A stretch of DNA of 64,000 bases from Bradyrhizobium jicamae (GCF_018130695.1 NZ_JAFCJX010000011.1:1-64000); one strand, 5' to 3'. Counted from the first letter of the stretch, positions 35,147 through 44,246 are shown. Made by a program: numbers and translations. Notes: generated from the letters alone by a model not told the origin.

Positions 35147-35180
35147 GAGGCGGCGGCGCGATCGCCTCGCGCCGCCGCTC
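35147..35180. terminator. bidirectional terminator hairpin
   Basis: Arms of 14 bases (GAGGCGGCGGCGCGA, with one bulged G, against TCGCGCCGCCGCTC) surround a TCGCC loop. It lies between the convergent binding-protein and flotillin-like genes. Only a short ATTT follows on the plus strand. Confidence 0.6.
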
Positions 35181-35193
35181 ATTTCGTCGATCG

Positions 35194-37203
35194 CTATTGC
35201 GGACCGTTGGGCCGGCGCGCTGCCTTCGGCGCTTCGTCCTTCAGCTTCTCCAGCGCATCGGGCATCATGCGGCCGAACATCGAGCTCAGCATCGCGGTCG
35301 GGATCAGGCCGGCATTGCTGCCCTCCTGTCCCTGCGCGCCCGACATCAGGAATTGCGGCACCAGCGGCTGATTGATGCGCGTCAGCGCATCCGCGAACTT
35401 CGCAAAGTTCTGCTCGGCGAGGCGGAACTCCGGCCCGCCATAGGCGTCGACCGCGAGCTTGGTCGACTGCGCGTTCGCGGTACCGACCGCGAGCACGCGA
35501 TCCGCCTCGCCCTGGCCTTCGAGCCGCGACTGCTCGCCGACCGCGGCCGCCGTCACCTTGCGGGTCTCGGCGTCCTTCTGCGCGCGGGCAAGTGCGGCCG
35601 CACCCTCGTTCTCGTTGACCTTGATCTGGATCAGCGATTGGGTGAGCGCGGTCTGGGCCGCGGCGGTCGCCTTGGCTTCGTTCAGCGCACGCTCTTGCGT
35701 CGCGGCCTTCTCCTGCTCCTGATAGGTCTCGATCTGCTCCCGCGCGACCTGGCGCGAGCGCAGCTGGATCAGGATGTTCTCGATGGTGTGGTCGCCGGCC
35801 GGCGCGCGCGGCGTGCCGATCAGCACCTCCTGCAGGTCGAGCGAATAACCCTCGAACTTCGCCTTCATCTGCGCCGCCGATTCCTCCTGGATCGAGGCGC
35901 GGTTCTGCAACAGCTCGATCAGCGTCATCTTCTGCGCGATGTTCTTGAAGAACGCGCTGACCATCGGGTCGAGCGTCTGCTCGACCAGCTTCTTCACGTC
36001 GCCGAAACGCTGGATGATCATCGGCGCCTTCTTGTAGTCGATATGCATCACGACAGAGAGCGGCAGCGTCGGCTCGAACGCGTCGCGCGTGATCAGCGAG
36101 ATCTCCGACAAATTCTCGTCGAGCTTCATCGCGCCGACCTCGCCCCTCACCCATTTCAGGATGAAGTTGACGGTCGGGATGATCTCGATCTTGCCGGCAT
36201 AGGTGTTGAAGGCATACTTGCCCGGCAGCAGCGGATCCTTCCAGACGCCGCGGCTGCCGTTGTGCACGAGCTCGCCATGACGATACTGCTCGCCGGAGAC
36301 GTCGTCGGTGCGCGGTCCCGTGTAGAAGATCACGACGCCGACATTGCCGACCGGGATGATCGTCTTCGGCACCGCCTCGACGGTGGCGAACAGGCGGTTG
36401 ATGTACCAGGTGCCTTCGACGATGATCTGCAGCTGCCGGCCGCGATAGCCGCCGGCGGCCAGGAATTTCTCCGGCTCCTGGAAGTTGTTGTGAAAGGTCG
36501 CACCATCAGCGAGCTCGGTGCCGACCTCGGGCGCGATGATTTCGCCTGGCGGCAGCGACGGGCCGTCGTGCACGGTGACGATGCCGACCAGATCGTGATC
36601 GGTCGCGAGCACGAAGGGCGTGAAACCCGAGCGCTCCAAGATCGTCTCCTGCATGCTCGCCAGCACGCCCCGCTCCTGCGCGCTCAGCGCATGACCATAG
36701 ACGCGATCGTCGGTGATGATGGCGAATTGCGTGGTGTTGAACGCATAGGTCCCCTCGCGCAGGATCTTGCGCTGCGGGCCCTTCTGGCCGCCGCCGAGCA
36801 GGAAGCGCCGCGCGTCCTGGAAGTCGGACTTGTCCTCGGTGTCGTTGGCGCCGAGCACCTGCGAAGGGCCGAGCGGCGCGCCGTCGCGTGCGAACACATA
36901 GGCGATCTTGCCCTGGCCGACGGTGACGAGGTCGGAGGTGTGGATGCGGTACATGAACGGAAAGAACACGTGCAGGCCACCGCGCAGCACTTCGGGCTCA
37001 TAGCCCGCCTCGCCGTTCAGCGCGATGAAGCCGTCCTCGATCGAGCCCCTGAAGGTCCAGAGTTTTTCGACGATGCCGACCTGGTTGTTCGGAATGTAAC
37101 GAAAGATGTTTGAAATTCGCAGCAGGACGCCAAACGCAATCACCGCTGCGATCCACAGCCCCGGCTGAAGCAGGTTGGAGCTGTTCAAAGCATTGAAGTC
37201 CAT
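35194..37203 (-). CDS. SPFH/band 7 (flotillin-like) membrane protein
   Basis: This 669-residue protein has one N-terminal membrane segment (LWIAAVIAFGVLLRISNIF, about residues 15-33), then an SPFH domain of about 400 residues. The SPFH region shows NNQVGIVEKLW, RPLGPSQ-like APLGPSQVLG and GVVIFYTGPRTDD. A long Ala/Glu/Gln-rich coiled coil (about 490-600, REQIETYQEQEKAATQERAL) follows, then a C-terminal region like that of flotillins. Such proteins form large cage-like assemblies at the inner membrane and organise or protect it. GGAGAAG serves the second of two adjacent ATGs, at 37203. The 241 bases up to the xoxJ-like gene hold no other gene. Confidence 0.85.
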   Translation of the reverse strand: MDFNALNSSNLLQPGLWIAAVIAFGVLLRISNIFRYIPNNQVGIVEKLWTFRGSIEDGFIALNGEAGYEPEVLRGGLHVFFPFMYRIHTSDLVTVGQGKIAYVFARDGAPLGPSQVLGANDTEDKSDFQDARRFLLGGGQKGPQRKILREGTYAFNTTQFAIITDDRVYGHALSAQERGVLASMQETILERSGFTPFVLATDHDLVGIVTVHDGPSLPPGEIIAPEVGTELADGATFHNNFQEPEKFLAAGGYRGRQLQIIVEGTWYINRLFATVEAVPKTIIPVGNVGVVIFYTGPRTDDVSGEQYRHGELVHNGSRGVWKDPLLPGKYAFNTYAGKIEIIPTVNFILKWVRGEVGAMKLDENLSEISLITRDAFEPTLPLSVVMHIDYKKAPMIIQRFGDVKKLVEQTLDPMVSAFFKNIAQKMTLIELLQNRASIQEESAAQMKAKFEGYSLDLQEVLIGTPRAPAGDHTIENILIQLRSRQVAREQIETYQEQEKAATQERALNEAKATAAAQTALTQSLIQIKVNENEGAAALARAQKDAETRKVTAAAVGEQSRLEGQGEADRVLAVGTANAQSTKLAVDAYGGPEFRLAEQNFAKFADALTRINQPLVPQFLMSGAQGQEGSNAGLIPTAMLSSMFGRMMPDALEKLKDEAPKAARRPNGPQ

Positions 37204-37444
37204 CATCTTCTCCACAATACGCAACCGGGCGTTTTGGGATTCCAAAACGGTCATCCCAGAATTGCGGAGCGCTGATGTGGTGTGCCGCCACCTGCCGGCA
37301 AGGCGGATACAATAACAGCCGAGCCAATCTTTTTTCGTGCGCGCCTGATTGACAATGCCGAGGATTTGCGCCGTGCAAATCGACGCGGCATTTATAGGAT
37401 TTTTATGCTCGCTCTGAGCTAAAGCCTTCGCAACGATGCCACGT

Positions 37445-38212
37445 CTAGTTCGGCCCCCGCAGCGCGACGCCGTAGCGGCGGTAGATCCGTTCGATCGTGC
37501 CGTCGGCCCGCAGCTTTTCCATCGCGCCGTCGACGGCATTGCGCAAATCGTCGTCGGGCCGGATCATGCCGACCGCAACGTTCCAGCTCAGCGCGGGCTC
37601 GCCGTCGTCGGGATCGACGATGCGGACCGCCTTGTCCGGATGCGTCAGGTTGAAATAGCTCGCCATCGCCGGCGTCACCGCGGCCGCGTCGATCTCGCGG
37701 TTGGCGAGCGCCTCCAGACTGTCGATCTCGAACCCGAAGGTCGACATCGGCACGTGGCGCTGGCCGAGCGTCATCGCCGCCATCGATCCGACGAGGACGC
37801 CGACCTTGGTGTGCCCGTCGAGACTTTTGAATGACGTCAGGCTGCTCGACGCCGGCACGGCCAGCGCGACGCCCGTGCGGTAATAGGGTTTTGAGATCCG
37901 CAACCGGGTTTCGCCCTGCGCCTCGCGATCGGCGATCACGTCGAGCACGATATCGCAGCCGGCGCTGCGCATCTGATACTGGGTGATGATCCAGTCGGGC
38001 CGCATGGTGACGCCGAGCTCGCGCGCCAGCGCCTGCCCCAGCTCGATCTGGAAACCCGGCGGATCGCCGGCCTTGCTGGCGAACGGCAGCGAGTTCGGAT
38101 GGGCGCACAGTCCGAGCACGCCGGAGTCGCGGATTGCGCCGAGCGGTCGCGCCTGCCCCGCGCCAGCAAGTGCAATCGAGACGCCGACCGTGAGGGAGAG
38201 AATGATCTTCAT
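37445..38212 (-). CDS. xoxJ: quinoprotein dehydrogenase-associated periplasmic binding protein (XoxJ/MoxJ type)
   Basis: This 255-residue periplasmic protein has a signal peptide of about 21 residues and a family 3 solute-binding fold (GVLGLCAHPNSLPFASK, GFQIELGQALARELG, GSMAAMTLG). Its position, third after a PQQ dehydrogenase and a small cytochrome c, identifies it as the XoxJ/MoxJ component. In methylotrophs this component helps mature or partner the dehydrogenase rather than feeding a transporter. It follows the cytochrome gene by 27 bases. No ABC transporter genes are present, which fits that role. Confidence 0.82.
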   Translation of the reverse strand: MKIILSLTVGVSIALAGAGQARPLGAIRDSGVLGLCAHPNSLPFASKAGDPPGFQIELGQALARELGVTMRPDWIITQYQMRSAGCDIVLDVIADREAQGETRLRISKPYYRTGVALAVPASSSLTSFKSLDGHTKVGVLVGSMAAMTLGQRHVPMSTFGFEIDSLEALANREIDAAAVTPAMASYFNLTHPDKAVRIVDPDDGEPALSWNVAVGMIRPDDDLRNAVDGAMEKLRADGTIERIYRRYGVALRGPN

Positions 38213-38239
38213 TCTGTTGCCCGATGACGTTTGCCTGGC

Positions 38240-38575
38240 TCAACCCTCGTGCGGCTTGAGGGCGCGGATGTATTTGACGAGTCCGTCGATCTGCACATCG
38301 CTGAAAGCGCCGCCGAAGGCCGGCATCGCGCCCTGCTTGCCGGTCTTGATGCGATTGCGCAGGAAGTCATCGTCCCGCTTGCTGTCCATCAGCTGCGGGC
38401 CCTTCCCTGCCATGCGCCCGCCATCGGAGTGGCACCAGCCGCAGGTCGTCGCGAACAGCTGCCCGGCTTCGCCCGGTCCGTCATCGGCTGCGAAGGCCGG
38501 CACTGCAAGGGAGACAACGAGCATCAACGATGGCAGAGCCACCAATTTCCAATTCGATCGCATACTGCTCAACAT
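38240..38575 (-). CDS. xoxG: c-type cytochrome, XoxG-like electron acceptor
   Basis: This 111-residue protein has a signal peptide ending near AFA-ADD and one haem motif, CGWCH (about residue 45). An axial-Met candidate lies in GAMPAFGGAF. It is a small single-haem class I cytochrome that should accept electrons from the neighbouring quinoprotein. GCAGG lies just before the chosen start at 38575; an ATG at 38563 also fits. The dehydrogenase gene ends 82 bases upstream, with a strong hairpin between. Confidence 0.85.
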   Translation of the reverse strand: MLSSMRSNWKLVALPSLMLVVSLAVPAFAADDGPGEAGQLFATTCGWCHSDGGRMAGKGPQLMDSKRDDDFLRNRIKTGKQGAMPAFGGAFSDVQIDGLVKYIRALKPHEG

Positions 38576-38621
38576 CAGACCTGCGGGTTTGTTCGAAGCA
38601 CATCGCAACGCATCGGGGAGC

Positions 38622-38652
38622 GGCACGACACCGCTCCCCGATATTTCAAGAA
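38622..38652 (-). promoter_or_regulatory. intercistronic hairpin between xoxF-like and xoxG-like genes
   Basis: Perfect 12-base arms ATCGGGGAGCGG and CCGCTCCCCGAT flank a seven-base loop. No T-run follows on the minus strand, so it is more likely to stabilise the upstream mRNA or to attenuate partially than to end transcription fully. Confidence 0.6.
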
Positions 38653-38657
38653 ACGGC

Positions 38658-40376
38658 CTATTTCAGGCTGTAGACGATCAGCGCGCCGTCGTCCCGCGGC
38701 ATGCTCTTGTAGACGCCGCCGAAGGTCGCGGCGTAATCGTCCGACAGCATGCCGCCGAAGCCTGCGGTCATCGCGATATACTGCTTGCCGCCGACGGAGT
38801 AGCTGATGATGCCACCCTGGTGTCCGGTGCCGTTGTTGTGGTTCCACAGCTCGGTACCGCTTTCGGCGTCGTAGGCATGCACGACCCCGCGAGCGTCGGG
38901 CACGAACACGAGATTGCCGGCCGTCGACAGCACGCTTGCGATCGGCGGCTCGGGGAAGCGAACCTCCCACTTCTTCGCGCCGGTGATGGGATCACGCGCG
39001 TCGAGGTGACCGTAGATCTCGCCGCCGGGCGGCGGCGCGATCTTGAAGTCGGCGCCGATGTTGAGCTGGACCTGCGGGGCGACGACCGGCGTGGTCTTCT
39101 GCACCTCGAGCGTCATGCACCATTCCTGGCCGATCTTGTAATAGAGACCGGTCTTCGGGTTGTAGGACCCGCCGTTCCAGCTGATGCCGCCGCCGATATA
39201 GGGGCACAGCGGCGGTGACTCGACCTTGCCCGCCGTGAAGTCGCGGCGGCCGATCAGCTCGCCGGTCTTGGGATTGATATCCTTGACGAAGTTGATGTTC
39301 TCCACGAGCCGCCAGACGTTCTTCACCGCAAGGCCGCGGTCATAGACGAACACGAAGCCGCTCTTGTTCGGATGCACCACGAGCTTCTGCCCGTCGCGCT
39401 CCAGCATCAGGAACTCGCCGACCGCGCTGTCGAAGTCCCAGGCGTCATGCGGCAGCTCCTGGTGGTAGGATTTCAGCTTGCCGGTCTCGATATCGAGTGC
39501 GATCACCGAGGTGGTGTAGAGATTGTCGCCGGGACGCGCGCCTTGCGTCTTGTAGTCGGCGCCCGACCAGTCGTAGAGCGGCGCCGGGTTGGCCGTGCCC
39601 CACAGGATCGTATTGGTCTCGCTGTCGAAGGTGCCGGGCATCCAGCCGCCGCCACCGCCGGTGCGCCAGGAGTCGTTACCCCAGGTCTTCATCGCCTCGT
39701 CGGTGCCGGCGACGGTGAGGAATTCCCACTTCTTCTTGCCTGTCGTCGCGTCGACCCCGAAGATCGGTCCGCGGCCCGGCCATTCGCCGCCCTGCGAGCC
39801 GATCACCACCGTGCCCTTGGCGTAGAGCGGCGCGCCGGTGAAGCCGACGGTCAGTTTCTGGGAATCGATCAGCTTGGTTTCCCACATCACCTTGCCGCTC
39901 TTCATGTCGAGCGCAATAAGCCGCCCGTCCATGGTGCCGACATAGACCTTGCCTTCGCCGATCGCGGCGCCGCGATTGTAGGGCGAGTGGGTCTGCCGCG
40001 CGATCAGGGCTTCATCGAGCTCAGGGAAGTAGGACCAGATCACCTCGCCGGTCGCGCCATTCAGCGCAAAGGTGCGGCTATAGGAACCGGTGTAATAGAG
40101 CACGCCGTCGGCGACCAGCGGCGTCGACTGCAGGCCGCGCGTCGAGCGTCCGGGAATGTGCATCCAGGCGACGCTGAGGTTCCCGACATTGCTCGCGTTG
40201 ATCTGGGCCAGCGGAGAGTAGTGATAGGATTTGTACGAGCCGTGATAGGTCAGCCAGTCGTTCTGTCCGCCGGCCTCGATCCGCGCCGTGTCGACAGTCT
40301 GAGCCAACGCAGACGAGGTGCCGAGTGCCGCGACCGCCGCTGCAGCAAGGAAGCTGAAACGCCACTGCCTCTTCAT
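38658..40376 (-). CDS. xoxF: PQQ-dependent alcohol dehydrogenase, XoxF-like (lanthanide type)
   Basis: This 572-residue periplasmic quinoprotein has a signal peptide of about 26 residues and the eight-bladed propeller. Active-site residues are visible: Glu198 (GGEWPGRG), Asn263 (GTANPAP) and catalytic Asp314. The Asp316 two residues on (WDFDS) is the extra ligand of lanthanide-dependent enzymes; calcium enzymes have Ala there. Unlike MxaF, XoxF and ExaA, there is no adjacent Cys-Cys pair: HSPYNRG replaces the CCxxxNRG region. It oxidises an alcohol, possibly methanol, and passes electrons to the cytochrome next door. AGGAGG serves the ATG at 40376. Assignment to XoxF rests on operon context and DxD; another quinoprotein ADH class is possible. 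Confidence 0.8.
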   Translation of the reverse strand: MKRQWRFSFLAAAAVAALGTSSALAQTVDTARIEAGGQNDWLTYHGSYKSYHYSPLAQINASNVGNLSVAWMHIPGRSTRGLQSTPLVADGVLYYTGSYSRTFALNGATGEVIWSYFPELDEALIARQTHSPYNRGAAIGEGKVYVGTMDGRLIALDMKSGKVMWETKLIDSQKLTVGFTGAPLYAKGTVVIGSQGGEWPGRGPIFGVDATTGKKKWEFLTVAGTDEAMKTWGNDSWRTGGGGGWMPGTFDSETNTILWGTANPAPLYDWSGADYKTQGARPGDNLYTTSVIALDIETGKLKSYHQELPHDAWDFDSAVGEFLMLERDGQKLVVHPNKSGFVFVYDRGLAVKNVWRLVENINFVKDINPKTGELIGRRDFTAGKVESPPLCPYIGGGISWNGGSYNPKTGLYYKIGQEWCMTLEVQKTTPVVAPQVQLNIGADFKIAPPPGGEIYGHLDARDPITGAKKWEVRFPEPPIASVLSTAGNLVFVPDARGVVHAYDAESGTELWNHNNGTGHQGGIISYSVGGKQYIAMTAGFGGMLSDDYAATFGGVYKSMPRDDGALIVYSLK

Positions 40377-40604
40377 GAGCATGTCCTCCTGATGATGTTT
40401 TTTTGTCGATGCCGGACGCGAGCGGCGCCTGCACTTGCGTATGCTTCTCGTTCTTGTCGCGCGTGCAGACTGACGGGAGAGAGATCGCGGATGAGCGATT
40501 GCCAGCCTGGTTTTCGGTGCACAGCCCTGCCCGCTCCCATAGCGTAGCACGGAATTGATGACGGCCAATCATGGAGAGGTGATGACGCGATTCACTGCGC
40601 GTCG

Positions 40605-40655
40605 AACGGTCAGCAATGCTGACCGTTATCTTTCAATCGATATTGCGATAGCAAT
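40605..40655. promoter_or_regulatory. two inverted repeats upstream of the xoxF-like gene
   Basis: A perfect 10-base-arm palindrome with a three-base centre spans 40605-40627 (arms AACGGTCAGC and GCTGACCGTT). A second, ATTGC-GATA-GCAAT, spans 40642-40655 in an AT-rich patch. They lie in the 380-base gap between the enoyl-CoA hydratase stop and the dehydrogenase start. They look like operator sites for a dimeric regulator rather than a terminator, as no T-run follows on either side. Confidence 0.5.
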
Positions 40656-40758
40656 TCATATAAAGCGCAACCGCCGCCGGTACGTGTTGCAACGCGGCAG
40701 CCGGCCACGGAACGCTTCGGATATACGCGACAAAGTGACGCCCGGTAGCGGTGCCGCG

Positions 40759-41553
40759 TCAGGTGCCGCGAAACACCGGCTTGCGCTTCTCATTGAAGGC
40801 ACGGACGCCCTCGCGCCGGTCTTCCGTCGGCACCAGGCGATTATAGGCCTCGATCTCGAAGGCGAGACCATCCGGCAGCGACATCTGCAGGCCGCGATGG
40901 ATGGACTGTTTGGCTTGCCGCGTCGCGAGCGGACCGTTGCCCGCAATGCGGCGTGCGATGCCGAAGGTTGCTTCGAGGAGTTCAGCAGGCTCGGTGACGA
41001 GATTGACGAGCCCCCACACCTCTCCTTCTGCCGCGGTGAACGGCAGTCCCGACAGGATCAGCTCCTTGGCCCGGCGCTCGCCGACGGCGCGCGCGAGATT
41101 CTGCGTGCCGCCGGCGCCGGGCATGATGCCGAGCGTCACCTCGGTCAGCGCAAACCGCGCAGTGTTCGACGCGTAGATAAAATCTGCAGCAGCAGCGATC
41201 TCACAACCGCCGCCATAGGCCGCGCCGTTGACTGCCGCTATCACCGGGATCGGGCAGCCCAATATCGCCCGCAGCATCCGCTCGAAGATGACATGCTGCG
41301 CCTGCCAGGCGGCATCAGTCATGCCATTCCGCTCCTTCAGATCGCCGCCGGCGCAAAACGCCTTGTCGCCGCTGCCGGTCACGATGATCGCGCGCAGATC
41401 CTGCAGATCGATCGAGAAGCCTTCGAACAGCTCCATGAGATCGAGGCCCATCTGCGTGTTGAGCGCATTCGATGCGGTAGGCCGGTTCAGCGTGACGAGC
41501 AGGATGTGCTGGTCGGGACGCGACAGCGCGATGGTCTCGAACTCGGTTCGCAT
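40759..41553 (-). CDS. enoyl-CoA hydratase/isomerase family protein
   Basis: This 264-residue protein has the crotonase fold. The oxyanion-hole blocks are AFCAGGDLKER and NGAAYGGGCEIAAAADF. The position of the first catalytic Glu of hydratases is occupied within FALTEVTLGIMPGAGGTQ, where both a Glu and the downstream Gly are present. It probably hydrates an enoyl-CoA in fatty acid or aromatic acid breakdown. It is the last of four same-strand genes with short gaps (12 bases after the hydrolase). Confidence 0.87.
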   Translation of the reverse strand: MRTEFETIALSRPDQHILLVTLNRPTASNALNTQMGLDLMELFEGFSIDLQDLRAIIVTGSGDKAFCAGGDLKERNGMTDAAWQAQHVIFERMLRAILGCPIPVIAAVNGAAYGGGCEIAAAADFIYASNTARFALTEVTLGIMPGAGGTQNLARAVGERRAKELILSGLPFTAAEGEVWGLVNLVTEPAELLEATFGIARRIAGNGPLATRQAKQSIHRGLQMSLPDGLAFEIEAYNRLVPTEDRREGVRAFNEKRKPVFRGT

Positions 41554-41565
41554 CGTCAGTTCCTC

Positions 41566-42555
41566 TCAAGGCGTCGTTCCAAGGTGCTTGCGGAAAAATG
41601 CAACGGCTGCGTCGTTGAGCTCCCTGTGGAAGGCCACACGGTCGAAGCCCGGCGGATCCGTGCACAAGGCCGGTGCCGCTTTCGCAAATGCTGGCGGGCA
41701 TGGCGCGATGAAGGAGAAGTGCTGCGAATTGGACGCCGTGCGATAGTCGGGCCTGACGGGAAGCAGCTTCTCCAGAGCGTCGATCGTGTTGGGCGTCGCA
41801 CCGTCACCGCCGAACTCCGAGCGCCACAATAGCAGCGGGATCGTCACGCCGGCCACGCCCTCGCGATTGAAGAGGCCTTCGACCAACGGCGGATCCGCCA
41901 GAATGGCGGCCTTGACGCGCGGATCGTGAACCGGCGGCGCGGTCGGCATCCGTCCCTCGCGGATCGCCAGGCATTTCGCCGCCACGGCTGCCGCCTGTTG
42001 GCAAAGCGGCACCATCACGCCGTAGTCGGGGTTGCCGCCGATCACCATCAGCCCGGTGTAGGCGCCGCGCGAAAACCCGAACAGGCCGACCCGCCGGGGA
42101 TCGAGCACCGCCGCATCCTTCCAGGTGCCGAGCATGAAGTCGGTCAGGCGCTTCATGTCGGCCGGTCGCTCGACCAGCACCGAAAACTCATCCGTCCGGC
42201 TGAAGTCCTGAGAGGTGTCGCCGGGGTGATTGATGGCGGCGACCACAAAGCCAGCGTCTGCGAGAGCAGTTGCAGTGTCGATGTGGCTGAGCGATGAGGC
42301 GCGTCGTCCGTGCGAGACGACGATGAGCGGCAATCGATTGCCGGCGATCGCACAATCCTTCACCCCTGACAGGACGATGCCGCCATCAAAAGCCGCCTCT
42401 GCCGCCGGTGCCGCGCATGGCGTCCATATGATGCCCTTGAGCGGCAAGCCACCATCTGCCGGGATCTCGAACAGCTGGAGCCCGGCCGCCTCGACATGCG
42501 GTGCGGCGAGGCTAAAGGCCGCGATGAGAAGAAGTTGGGCAAATCGTCCGGGCAT
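41566..42555 (-). CDS. secreted alpha/beta hydrolase
   Basis: This 329-residue protein has a signal peptide (LLLIAAFSLAAPHVEAAG) and the platelet-activating-factor acetylhydrolase/dienelactone-hydrolase-like fold. The nucleophile elbow is GFSRGA (Ser about residue 169) and the oxyanion strand LPLIVVSHGRR. The conserved His near the end lies in SNSQHFSFIAP. It probably cleaves an ester or lactone in the periplasm. The ATG at 42555 heads the signal peptide; the frame extends to 42711 through the preceding gene and is not used. Confidence 0.75.
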   Translation of the reverse strand: MPGRFAQLLLIAAFSLAAPHVEAAGLQLFEIPADGGLPLKGIIWTPCAAPAAEAAFDGGIVLSGVKDCAIAGNRLPLIVVSHGRRASSLSHIDTATALADAGFVVAAINHPGDTSQDFSRTDEFSVLVERPADMKRLTDFMLGTWKDAAVLDPRRVGLFGFSRGAYTGLMVIGGNPDYGVMVPLCQQAAAVAAKCLAIREGRMPTAPPVHDPRVKAAILADPPLVEGLFNREGVAGVTIPLLLWRSEFGGDGATPNTIDALEKLLPVRPDYRTASNSQHFSFIAPCPPAFAKAAPALCTDPPGFDRVAFHRELNDAAVAFFRKHLGTTP

Positions 42556-42610
42556 GCCTGGCGCTTCCACATTCAAATTGCCTTGGCCGGCGCGCAGTGA
42601 AGGAATGCCC

Positions 42611-43090
42611 TCACCGAAGCAGGCCACCACTGTAGCGCAGCTCGTATAGCAGAGCATCGTTCTGCGAGATCGTTTCGACACCATGGAAGCGCTCCATCGT
42701 GCCTTCCACATCGGTGCGATAGGTCATGCCGTCGGCGGCGAGGACAGGCGGGCCTCGATACGGCGCGGCAACGTCGCCGGCGAGCAGCGCCTGCCGCAAG
42801 AATCCGTAGATCGCCAGCAACCGTGATCGATCCGCGATCTCCGGCCGCGCGCCGCCGCTGTAGCTCATCGACCAGATGACGCGGTCGTCCTTCGACACGG
42901 TCTCCTGGCCGACGAAAAAGCCCATTCCGAAATAGATGTCGCGATAGGCATACGGCGGCGCGCGATGCTCGAGCTGCCTGGAGCCGCCGAGCAGCGGCAC
43001 CGCGATGGTCGCATCGTCGTCAAGACCTGCGTAGGTGCGCCGCTTGGCCTCGACCAGGAAGGCTGCGAGATCATCGGGAACGTTGGTCAC
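42611..43090 (-). CDS. DUF5680 protein
   Basis: This 159-residue protein matches the DUF5680 pattern: FLVEAKRRTYA near the start, the long YAYRDIYFGMGFFVGQETV strand pair and IWSMSYSGG, repeated at the end as YELRYSGGLL. It starts four bases after the Zn-alcohol dehydrogenase stop. Function is unknown. Some DUF5680 domains are found with helix-turn-helix regulators, but none is present here. Confidence 0.8.
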   Translation of the reverse strand: MTNVPDDLAAFLVEAKRRTYAGLDDDATIAVPLLGGSRQLEHRAPPYAYRDIYFGMGFFVGQETVSKDDRVIWSMSYSGGARPEIADRSRLLAIYGFLRQALLAGDVAAPYRGPPVLAADGMTYRTDVEGTMERFHGVETISQNDALLYELRYSGGLLR

Positions 43091-43094
43091 GCGA

Positions 43095-44246
43095 TCAACT
43101 CACCAATTCCGGCCACGGCACGATGGTCGACTTCACCGTCCGCATCGCCATTGCGTCGGCGACCGCAGTCGCGACGCCCTCCTCCGTGAATGGATAGATC
43201 GTCTGGGTGTCGAGCCAGGGATATTTGTTGCGGGTCCGGTAGAGCATGTCGACGCCGAGCGGAAGATCATTTCCGGTGAAGCCCCAGGAGCCGAGCACGT
43301 TGAGGTCCTTGGTGCAGATGCGATGCCAGGACGTGTTGATCGAACCGGCGTCGGTGAACTGACCCATCTCGACATAGGTGCCGCCGTCGCGCAGCATCTC
43401 GATGCCTTCAGGACCGGCGGTCGGATGGCCCGAGCAATCCATCACCAGATCGGCGCCGAAGCCGCCGACGATGTCGCGCACTGCCTTGATGCGTTCTTCC
43501 GGCGTCTTCAGCTGCTCGATGTCGACGGTCGCCTCCGCGCCGAATTTGCGCGCCAGCGCCAGCCGCGGATTTTCCGGCGCGCCGACGCAGATCACGCGCC
43601 CGGCGCCCATCTCCTGCGCGGCGGCGACCGCGAGAATGCCGATCGGGCCGGAGCCCTGGATCACCACCGTATCGCCCCAACTGAAGCCACCCGCGCGGGT
43701 GGCGCGGTTGAAGGCGCGGATGCAGGATGTGAGCGGCTCCGACAGCGCCCCTAACCGCAGCGACATGTCGTCAGGCAGCTTGTAGATCTTGGTGCCCGGC
43801 AGCTCTTCGAGATCGACATAGACATATTCGGCCCAGCCGCCCCACAAATGAGGTGGTTTATCGAAGCCGAGATAGCGGCCGTAATAGACCGGCGTCAGGC
43901 ATTTGTTGGCGGTCAGCGGATAGTGGATGCAGTAGTAGCACTGGCCGCACGGCATCAAGGGCGGGATCATCACCTTCGAGCCGACGGTGAGCGGCTTGCT
44001 CATGAAGTCTTCCCTGAACTCTGGCCCGCATTCGACGATCACGCTGCCGATCTCGTGGCCGAGCGTGAACGGCCAAGGCAGCGGCTTCGGCCAATGTCCT
44101 TTCAGGATATGCAGATCGGTGCCGCAGACCCCGCACGCGCCGACCTTGAGCAGCGCCGCCTTCCGGCCGACCTTCGGCCACGGCACGGTGCGGATCACGG
44201 GTTTTGCGCCAGGGCCGTCATAGGTGCATACGCGGATCTGGTTCAT
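43095..44246 (-). CDS. zinc-dependent medium-chain alcohol dehydrogenase
   Basis: This 383-residue enzyme has a GroES-like N-terminal domain with the catalytic zinc ligands (GVCGTD Cys, LGHEIG His-Glu) and the structural zinc cysteines (PCGQCYYC...NKC). The Rossmann domain motif is VVIQGSGPIGILAVAAA. It interconverts an alcohol and an aldehyde or ketone with NAD(P). It leads the four-gene unit that continues with DUF5680, alpha/beta hydrolase and enoyl-CoA hydratase, which suggests breakdown of a cyclic or ester compound; the compound is not identified. Confidence 0.88.
   Translation of the reverse strand: MNQIRVCTYDGPGAKPVIRTVPWPKVGRKAALLKVGACGVCGTDLHILKGHWPKPLPWPFTLGHEIGSVIVECGPEFREDFMSKPLTVGSKVMIPPLMPCGQCYYCIHYPLTANKCLTPVYYGRYLGFDKPPHLWGGWAEYVYVDLEELPGTKIYKLPDDMSLRLGALSEPLTSCIRAFNRATRAGGFSWGDTVVIQGSGPIGILAVAAAQEMGAGRVICVGAPENPRLALARKFGAEATVDIEQLKTPEERIKAVRDIVGGFGADLVMDCSGHPTAGPEGIEMLRDGGTYVEMGQFTDAGSINTSWHRICTKDLNVLGSWGFTGNDLPLGVDMLYRTRNKYPWLDTQTIYPFTEEGVATAVADAMAMRTVKSTIVPWPELVS

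Noticed and set aside
35143-37113. Plus-strand frame opposite the flotillin-like gene
   Set aside because: Shadow of a real SPFH gene; Arg/Leu/Asp-rich with no motif.
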